Shown here: positions 7,267 to 12,807 of the stretch, piece by piece
Layout: every line of letters begins with the position of its first letter
Position numbering within the stretch: position 1 is the first letter of the stretch
Assembly (NCBI GenBank): GCA_001313065.1
Contig: BBFD01000102.1
Span: forward strand, 1 to 12,807
Length of the DNA: 12,807 nucleotides
Reading direction: 5' to 3'
From: Silvimonas sp. JCM 19000
Lineage (GTDB): Bacteria > Pseudomonadota > Gammaproteobacteria > Burkholderiales > Chitinibacteraceae
Program-made: the position numbers and the translations under genes
The notes under the pieces: model-generated
Told to the model about the DNA's origin: nothing
The model's input: the letters and a program-made list of their open reading frames with translations, nothing else
The model's database searches: none

Positions 7267-7410
7267 TGCGGTGAATGCAGTTGGAACTACATCGGATAGA
7301 GCGCCCGCGGCAACGCGGGAGGGGCGGGTTCAAATCCTGCTGAGTGCATCGGCTTATCGATGCGCAAGATAGCTCAGTGCTTTTCTGTTTCAACATTTTT
7401 TGTCATCGCA
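7267..7410 (+). ncRNA. Y RNA 3 of 3: tRNA mimic apparently permuted within the D loop
   Basis: An 8-bp end stem (TGCGGTGA 7267-7274 / TCATCGCA 7403-7410, one G-U) is followed by the shared asymmetric loop and an inner 8-bp stem (GTTGGAAC 7280-7287 / GTTTCAAC 7387-7394). The head then reads GGATA and GAGC (7299-7302), the 3' half of a D-arm; one base; CCCGCG-GCAA-CGCGGG (7304-7319), a GNRA-capped hairpin at the anticodon-arm position; a 4-base variable region; a T-arm GCGGG-TTCAAAT-CCTGC (7324-7340); a loop-capped acceptor-like stem GTGCATCG/CGATGCGC (7344-7351/7358-7365); and TAGCTCAG, whose GCTC (7372-7375) is the 5' half of the D-arm. The Y stem therefore leaves through the D loop, unlike Y RNA 2. 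The acceptor base has mismatches (TGA/AAGA). T5 follows at 7414-7418. Confidence 0.78.
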
Positions 7411-7418
7411 CCCTTTTT
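7411..7418 (+). terminator. T run after Y RNA 3
   Basis: CCC and five T directly follow the closing strand of the third Y RNA, the same stem-spacer-T pattern as after Y RNA 2. rtcB starts 96 bases further on in the same direction with no obvious promoter, so some readthrough is presumably needed. Confidence 0.4.
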
Positions 7419-7445
7419 CTAACGAATAGCAAACACGCATTGAAT

Positions 7446-7475
7446 GGCCCCGTCGTTGCTCTGGACGGCGGGGCC
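7446..7475 (+). promoter_or_regulatory. GC-rich stem-loop in the rtcB leader
   Basis: GGCCCCG (7446-7452) pairs perfectly with CGGGGCC (7469-7475), 38 bases before the rtcB start. No T run follows, so it is unlikely to be a terminator. It could protect the 5' end of a processed rtcB mRNA or affect its translation. A second small repeat, GGCC-AGCCAA-GGCC, follows. Confidence 0.35.
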
Positions 7476-7513
7476 GGGGCCAGCCAAGGCCACTTTAAAA
7501 CGAGAGATAAACA

Positions 7514-8736
7514 ATGAGCACCAACGATTATCAAGTGCTGCAAGTCAGCGGCGGTAAGCCATCAAGCTGTGGACCAATGGCGTACCGGTGGAAGACGCTG
7601 CGCAAAAGCAGTTGTTCCAGACCTCAAAAAAATGCCGTTCATTTTTTGACCATATCGCGGTAATGCCGGACGTCCACCTGGGTAAGGGTTCGACCATCGG
7701 CAGCGTGATTCCCACCCAGGGCGCGATCATTCCGGCGGCAGTGGGCGTGGATATCGGCTGCGGCATGATGGCTGCCTGTACCACGCTGACGGCCAAAGAC
7801 CTGCCCGACAACCTGGCGGGATTGCGTAGCGCCATCGAAAAAAAAGCGGTGCCGCACGGACGTACGCCGGGTGCGCGTGATAAAGGCGCGTGGTCCACGC
7901 CGCCCGAAACCGTCGATAGTATGTGGGCCGATTTGTTGCCCGGTTTCAAGCGCATTACCGATAAATATCCGCGCCTGAAGAACACCAACAACTACAAGCA
8001 TCTGGGTACTGGGTACGGGTAACCACTTTATCGAAGTCTGCCTGGATGAGCGGACCGCGTGTGGTTCATGTTGCATAGCGGATCGCGCGGGGTAGGTAAC
8101 GCCATCGGCAACTTGTTTATCGAACTGGCGCAGGCCGATATGCGCCAGCACATCGCCAATCTGCCGGATAAGGATCTGGCGTATTTCGAAGAAGGCAGCG
8201 AGCACTTTGATGATTACGTCGAGGCCGTGGGTTGGGCGCAGGACTACGCGCGGCGTAACCGCGCCGTGATGATGCAGAACGTAATCGACGCGGCGCGCAG
8301 CGTGATCACCAAACCGTTTAACGCCAGCATGGAAGCGGTGAACTGCCACCACAACTATGTGCAGAAAGAAAAGCACTTCGGCGCCGAGATTCTGGTCACG
8401 CGCAAAGGCGCGGTGTCGGCACAGAAGGGGCAGTTGGGCATCATTCCCGGTTCGATGGGCGCCAAAAGTTTTATCGTGCGCGGGCTGGGTAACGAAGAGG
8501 CGTTCTGCTCGTGCAGCCACGGCGCAGGTCGCACCATGAGCCGTAACGAAGCCCGACGGCGCTTTACCGTGGACGACCAGATCAAAGCCACCGAACACGT
8601 TGAATGCCGCAAGGATAGCGATGTGATTGATGAAATTCCGATGGCGTACAAGGATATCGACGCGGTGATGCAAGCACAGAACAGCCTGGTGGAAGTGGTG
8701 CATACCTTGCGGCAGGTGGTATGTGTAAAAGGATGA
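7514..8736 (+). CDS. rtcB: RtcB, GTP-dependent RNA ligase (several indels)
   Basis: Starts at ATG 7514 (MSTNDYQVLQVSGGKP) after AGAGA and ends TGA 8734-8736, giving about 408 residues, the normal length. Landmarks include AVMPDVHLGKGSTIGSVIPT, AAVGVDIGCGMM (metal-binding Asp/Cys), MLHSGSRGVGNAIG, NCHHNYVQKE and CSCSHGAGRTMSR with the guanylylated His. The ending HTLRQVVCVKG is typical. It joins RNA 2',3'-cyclic phosphate or 3'-phosphate ends to 5'-OH, resealing cut tRNAs. Indels: one base missing near 7558; two extra A (7626-7632) and one extra T (7643-7648), which together restore the frame but garble MPFIFDH; an over-long A8 run near 7848-7855; two bases missing near 8008 (LGTLGTGNHF); and one missing near 8052. 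It lies in the RtcR-controlled operon and carries no PrfH signature, so it is the canonical paralogue. Confidence 0.95.
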
Positions 8737-8743
8737 GTTGAGC

Positions 8744-10174
8744 ATGGACGAGCAAAACCGGGTGACATGGGTCACTACGCTGTGCCCCGCCGGCGTCGAC
8801 ATGGCGGCGCATTGGTATCAGCTGTTTGGCGTGGGCGCCAATGCCGTGCGTTACCTGCATGCGTTGCTGGCCGGGCAAGACGTACCCGCCGCGTTCTGGA
8901 TTGAGGTCAGTGCCTGCGGCAACGGCTATTTACGCCAGGAAGCCGTGCAGCAACTGGCGCAGGTGCATAGTCCTGCCGCGTGCTCCGCAATCTTGTTGCG
9001 CTTGAATGACTGGGTGCCCCAGGTGCGCCATGCGGCGGCAGATGTGGTCAACGCCATGCTGACGGCTTGCGATATCGAATGGGTTATAGGCGGCTTGCCT
9101 GCATTGCTGCGCTTGCTGTCGATGCGACGGCATAGTCATGCCGCCCTCAAGCAGCGCTTCGATCAGATGTTATGCAAGGAGATCTGGCGCGACACGGTGT
9201 TGCAGTGCCTGCGTGGGCTCACGGGGGCGTCGGCGCGCTATCTGACGGCCTTGCTGCTGGAGCGCTTGCCGCCGGATGAGCGCATCGACGTTATCTCCCG
9301 GGCCTTGCGCCACCCCGACCCGTCGGTGCAAAGCATGGCGATACAGGCGGCGGCCAGCTTTTCCGCGCCGGTTCAGTTGCACTTGCTCAATGTTGCCAAA
9401 GCACTGCCCGCAGCCGGGCCACGCTGCATGATGATGCGGCGTTTGCTCGCGTTGTTGGACGGTCCTGCACGTGATGCATTGCTGGAGAGCATGCTGCTCG
9501 ACCGCTTTGGTGGCGTGCGCGCCATCGCATTGTGGCATTTACAGCAAGCGGGCCAGACCCCTGCGGCGCTGTATGCGCGCATCGATCCGACGCAGTTGCA
9601 TGGGCACGCGCTGGCTGCGTGGCTTATCGAAGCGGGCCGTGCCGGCTTGCCTGTCGCGGCTGATTTTCTGCGGCAACTCAGCAGCCATCCGCTGCCCGGC
9701 ATAAGACTGGCGGCGTGGGCCATACGCTTGAGTCAGCCCAGCGAGTCGCGTTTTGCTATCGCGCGGCAAGCATTGCTTGATCCTGCGCGCAAAGTACGGC
9801 GAGCAATGGCGCGCCAGATCGAGGCGGAAGCCGGGTTTGATTGCGCACAGATTTCCGCGCTGGCCGAGGTCTGCCTGGCGGCGCGGGATGTCCCTGCGGC
9901 ATGGTGGCTGGGCAAGACGTTGTCGCCGTGGTTCAGGTTGCTATTGCTGCTGGAAGCGTTGGCGGCTAATGCGGACACTGCGCTGCATGCTGACGTGCTC
10001 ACAGCACTGCGGCAATGGGAAAGACCGTCAGGCTGGCATGTGTATATCGTGCCCGGTACCACAGAAAGCGAGCGGGTACGCCGCTTGCTGGATAATCAAA
10101 CCGTGAGCGCTGCGCTGGGCACCATGCCGTTGCTGAATGCGGCGATTCGCGCGCGCGTGGCGCTAAAACAATAA
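8744..10174 (+). CDS. HEAT-repeat-like protein between rtcB and rtcA
   Basis: An intact 476-residue frame from ATG 8744 (MDEQNRVTW). AAAGGA lies about 10 bases upstream, overlapping the rtcB stop, so it is tightly co-transcribed. A TTG at 8738 is less likely. The sequence is almost all alpha-helical with repeating pairs of the form D-P-x-V-R-x-x-A: for example [16 protein letters not shown] (about 89-104), [17 protein letters not shown] (about 187-203), [12 protein letters not shown] (about 254-265), [13 protein letters not shown] and [18 protein letters not shown]. These are HEAT-type repeats, usually a scaffold for protein or RNA binding. There is no catalytic motif, signal peptide or membrane segment. 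Conservation of the frame amid indel-ridden neighbours argues that it is a real gene. Position suggests an adaptor for RtcB, RtcA or the Rsr-Y RNA particle; this is inference. Confidence 0.85.
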   Translation: MDEQNRVTWVTTLCPAGVDMAAHWYQLFGVGANAVRYLHALLAGQDVPAAFWIEVSACGNGYLRQEAVQQLAQVHSPAACSAILLRLNDWVPQVRHAAADVVNAMLTACDIEWVIGGLPALLRLLSMRRHSHAALKQRFDQMLCKEIWRDTVLQCLRGLTGASARYLTALLLERLPPDERIDVISRALRHPDPSVQSMAIQAAASFSAPVQLHLLNVAKALPAAGPRCMMMRRLLALLDGPARDALLESMLLDRFGGVRAIALWHLQQAGQTPAALYARIDPTQLHGHALAAWLIEAGRAGLPVAADFLRQLSSHPLPGIRLAAWAIRLSQPSESRFAIARQALLDPARKVRRAMARQIEAEAGFDCAQISALAEVCLAARDVPAAWWLGKTLSPWFRLLLLLEALAANADTALHADVLTALRQWERPSGWHVYIVPGTTESERVRRLLDNQTVSAALGTMPLLNAAIRARVALKQ

Positions 10175-10203
10175 AACTCGCCGCAAGGCGTGGACTAAAA
10201 GCA

Positions 10204-11234
10204 ATGACAACAACAAAAAAACTGAATATCTGGAGCTGGATGGCTCCATGGGCGAGGGCGGGGGGCAGATTTTGCGTACCGCGCTCACTTTATCGATGAT
10301 TACCGCTGTGCCCATCCGCATCAGCCAGATCCGGGCCGGGCGACAGAAGCCTGGTTTGCTGCGCCAGCATCTCACCGCAGTGCAGGCGGCCGCGGCGATT
10401 TGTGGGGCAACGGTGGAAGGGGCGACGCCCGGTTCGCAAGCGCTGACGTTTGCGCCTGGCCCGATACGCGGCGGCGATTATCGCTTTGCCATCGGTAGCG
10501 CGGGCAGTTGCACGCTGGTGCTGCAGACGGTGCTGCCGGCCTTGTGGTTTGCCGATGCGCCTGCACGCATTTGCGTGAGTGGCGGCACGCATAATCCTAA
10601 AGCGCCACCCGCAGATTTTCTGATTGATGCATGGCTGCCGCTACTGCAGCGCATGGGCGTGCAGACGCAGATCGAGTTGGTGCGGCATGGGTTTTATCCG
10701 GCCGGTGGCGGTGAGGTGGTGGCGCATACGCAGCCGGTGCCTGCTTTGCAGCCGCTCGACTTGTCGACGCGTGGCGCGCACGTCGCCCTTAATGCCGTGG
10801 CCATGGTGGCTGGCGTGCCGGTGAGTGTTGCGCTGCGCGAGGTGGACTGCCTGCGTGCACGTTTGCCCGCGGTGACGGCCGTACACCAGGAATTGTCCGA
10901 TCGGATGGGGCCAGGCAATGCGGTGCTGGTGCGCGTCCAGCACGAAAACGTCACCGAACTGTTCATCGGCCTGGGCGAAAAAAGGCATCGCCGCTGAACG
11001 CGTGGCCGACCGCGTGGCGCAAGACGCCTGAGCTATCTGCGCCGCGATGCCGCAGTGGGCGAATATCTGGCCGACCAGCTGTTATTGCCGCTGGCGCTGG
11101 CGGGCGCTGGCACGGTAAGCACCACGCATGCATCCAGCCATCTGATCACCAACGCACAAGTGATTGAGAAATTTCTGGATGTCAGCATTGAGATCGAAGC
11201 CGACGGGGCCGCTTATCGCATTACGGTGCGTTGA
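10204..11234 (+). CDS. rtcA: RtcA, RNA 3'-terminal phosphate cyclase (three frameshifts)
   Basis: Starts at ATG 10204 (MTTTKKL(E)[23 protein letters not shown]) and ends TGA 11232-11234, giving about 343 residues; E. coli RtcA has 338. Family motifs: [67 protein letters not shown] and, near the end, [12 protein letters not shown] with the nucleophilic His that takes AMP. The enzyme uses ATP to convert RNA 3'-phosphate to 2',3'-cyclic phosphate, a form RtcB can use. Frameshifts: one base missing near 10224, one extra A in the run at 10978-10983 ([15 protein letters not shown] is the natural reading), and one base missing near 11028 ([27 protein letters not shown]). It lies 29 bases after the HEAT gene, last in the operon, and converges with the HhH gene. 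Confidence 0.94.
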
Positions 11235-11237
11235 GCG

Positions 11238-11525
11238 CTACGCCGCATAACGCTGCTTGCGCTCGGCCGTATACGCCCACCAGGCTTGCGGCTCGGCGCC
11301 ATCCATAAAGCGCGTGACCGCGATAAACGTATCGATCATGCACGGGTCATGGCGGGTGGCGGTAACGCTGCAGAGTTGGTCGTACAGATCATAAGGATCG
11401 CGGCCGCGCAATTGTTCGGGCGTGTCGATGCCCAACAAACGCAAATCCGCGGCCACGGCGGGGCCGACATTGGGCAGGTCGGTGAGCGCGTGCAGACGGT
11501 TGCGATCAACTTTGGCGGGATGCAT
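11238..11525 (-). CDS. Small helix-hairpin-helix protein (Cdd1/pathogenicity-locus type)
   Basis: An intact 95-residue frame from ATG 11525 to TAG 11240-11238, 3 bases from the convergent rtcA stop. The N-terminus carries a helix-hairpin-helix, LHALTDLPNVGPAVAADLRLLGI (residues 12-34), followed by the conserved pattern DPYDLYDQLC, HDPCMIDTF and WWAYTAERK. This matches the short HhH proteins grouped as Cdd1 ('pathogenicity locus'). HhH motifs bind the DNA backbone without sequence specificity. The cellular role is not known, and nothing links it to RNA repair beyond adjacency. A CTGGAG lies just upstream of the start. Confidence 0.85.
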   Translation of the reverse strand: MHPAKVDRNRLHALTDLPNVGPAVAADLRLLGIDTPEQLRGRDPYDLYDQLCSVTATRHDPCMIDTFIAVTRFMDGAEPQAWWAYTAERKQRYAA

Positions 11526-11559
11526 GGGGGGCTCCAGCGGCGTCCAGATGAGATGTGGT

Positions 11560-11754
11560 TAGCATAATCTGACGGCGCAGCGATTTCTACGCGGCGGTGT
11601 TTCGGGTCTATACGCACTTCGATCCAGGCATGTCCGGGGCGGATTGAGCGCGCTGCCTCATCCATCTGATCGAACGCAAATGCGGTGGTAGTTGGCAGGC
11701 CACGATTTCACGGCTTAAATGCTCGCATCTCATCCAGACCTGCGAATCCGCCAT
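11560..11754 (-). CDS. Doubtful small hypothetical ORF, probably frameshifted
   Basis: On the minus strand, an ATG at 11754 opens MADSQVWMRCEHLSREIVA. If one base is missing near 11699, this continues as LPTTTAFAFDQMDEAARSI, then RPGHAWIEVRIDPKHRRVEI. The second half looks like a natural small beta-rich protein segment and lies just upstream of the HhH gene in the same direction, so the two could form an operon. The C-terminal end is unclear: the frame runs on over the HhH gene, and I end it arbitrarily near SDYA. The start codon overlaps the start of the + strand NUP gene by two bases, so one of the two starts is probably wrong. I do not recognise the family. Confidence 0.3.
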
Positions 11755-12807
11755 GCCTGCTGCCTTCCCGTCATTCCGTTTCCGCGCCACCTTGTTTGCC
11801 ACCGCGCTGGCGCTCGCGCTGCCAGTCGCGGCCCACGCCGCAACGCCGAGCACGCAGCACAGCACGCTGGCGCAGCCGGTCAAGGTCATGATCATTTCGA
11901 TGTTCGGGCCGGAGGGCAAAGTGTGGCTGGACCATCTGGGGCCGTGGCGTGCGATTGCGGTGCCGGGCTTGTCGCCGGATTACCCCGAAGTGCACTGCAA
12001 TGCGCAAGCGGTGTGCGTGTTGACCACCGGGATGGGCCACGCCAATGCGGCAGCCTCGGTCATGGCGCTGACCTTTTCAGATCGCTTTGATTTGCGCCGC
12101 ACCTGGTTTCTGATCGCCGGCATTGCCGGGATCGACCGGCGCAAGGCACCTTGGGGTCGGCGGCGTGGGCTAAATATCTGGTGGATTTCGGCATGCAGTG
12201 GGAGCTGGATGCGCGCGAGAAGCCCGACGACTGGCCCAGCGGCATGCTCGGCATCAATACACGTTCGCCCTCTGAAAAGCCGCCGCTGGATTATCGCACC
12301 GAGGCGTTTACCTTGAATGCCGCGCTGGCCGAGCGTGCCTATGCCTTGTCGCGCAACGTCAAACTGGCGGATAGCGCCGAGGCTCAAGCCGCGCGCGCCC
12401 GCTATCCTGAAGCGCCGGCCAATCTGCCACCCAAAGTGATCCAGTGCGATACCCTCGCCGGGGATACCTGGTGGTCGGGCAATTTGATCGGCGAGCGCGC
12501 GCGCGCGTGGACGAAGCAGATCACCGACGGCAAAGCCACCTATTGCACCACGCAGCAAGAAGACAACGCAACCTACGAAGCGCTGAAGCGCGCGGCCAGT
12601 ACCGGGCGGGTGGATCTGAGCCGTCTGGCGGTGGTGCGCACGGGTTCGGATTTTGATCGGCCCGCGCCGGGGCAATCGCCGGTCGACAATCTGCTCGATT
12701 ACGCCAAACAAGGCGGCTTTGTGCCCGCGATTGATAATCTGTATCGCGCGGGCAATCCGCTGGTGCAGGACATTACCGCGCGCTGGGCCGATTGGCGCGA
12801 CGGGGTG
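11753..12807 (+). CDS. Purine nucleoside permease (NUP) family protein, secreted, 3' end outside the window
   Basis: Begins at ATG 11753 with a clear Sec signal peptide (MPAAFPSFRFRATLFATALA, then LALPVAAHA, cleavage about residue 29). The mature part contains VKVMIISMFGPEG, VPGLSPDYPEVHC, VCVLTTGMGHANAAASVMAL, FLIAGIAGID, GTLGSAAWAKYLVDFGMQWE, TWWSGNLIGERA, TYCTTQQEDNATYEALKRA and VVRTGSDFDRP, the pattern of the NUP family first described as fungal nucleoside permeases. The fold resembles nucleoside phosphorylase-like proteins, so transport is uncertain for bacterial members. It should act in the periplasm on purine nucleosides. One frameshift near 12138: a C is missing in GACCGG (natural reading GIDPAQGTLGS). 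About 352 residues are visible, near full length, and no stop is reached. Confidence 0.85.

Noticed and set aside
7639..8802. Long open frame on the minus strand (387 codons)
   Set aside because: It lies antisense to rtcB, whose protein motifs are unmistakable; its translation shows no domain and the length reflects high GC.
1..12807. CRISPR array, insertion sequence or prophage genes
   Set aside because: No regularly spaced repeats, transposase motifs, terminal inverted repeats or phage genes were seen; the CARF domain here belongs to RtcR and not to a CRISPR system.

Overview
The window is a GC-rich bacterial chromosome segment, most likely from a betaproteobacterium. I infer this from the resemblance of the RtcB, RtcR and Rsr proteins to that group, and I cannot fix the genus. 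Almost every gene carries one or more single-base indels against its obvious family pattern, mainly A/T runs one or two bases too long or a base missing elsewhere. I read these as errors in the assembled sequence and annotate the genes as whole reading frames with frameshifts.

Layout, left to right: the 3' part of an extended short-chain dehydrogenase gene (1-535, +); a hairpin between convergent genes; prfH and rtcB2 (582-2343, -, translationally coupled); a 460-base divergent region with a possible promoter and an 11-codon leader ORF ahead of rtcB2; a papain-like cysteine peptidase (2805-3569, +); rtcR (3609-5197, -); a regulatory gap with a textbook sigma-54 promoter; then a sigma-54-driven run on the + strand of rsr (Ro60/TROVE protein), three tandem Y RNA genes, rtcB, a HEAT-repeat protein and rtcA (5406-11234). 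The right edge holds a small helix-hairpin-helix protein (-), a doubtful small minus-strand ORF, and a secreted purine nucleoside permease-type protein (NUP) running off the end.

The core is an RNA-damage island with two branches. In the RtcR branch, a CARF-AAA+ activator is expected to sense broken tRNA and fire the sigma-54 promoter. That would produce the Ro-like ring protein, its Y RNA partners, the RtcB ligase and the RtcA cyclase. In the second branch, PrfH is expected to release the nascent chain from ribosomes cut in the decoding centre, and RtcB2 to reseal the 16S rRNA.

The most unusual content is at 6977-7430. Three Y RNAs share a covarying terminal stem but have different heads. 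One has a multi-hairpin head. One is a permuted tRNA mimic joined to the stem through the anticodon-arm position, which is the YrlA topology. The third appears to be a fuller tRNA mimic, with a GNRA-capped mini anticodon arm, joined to its stem through the opened D loop.
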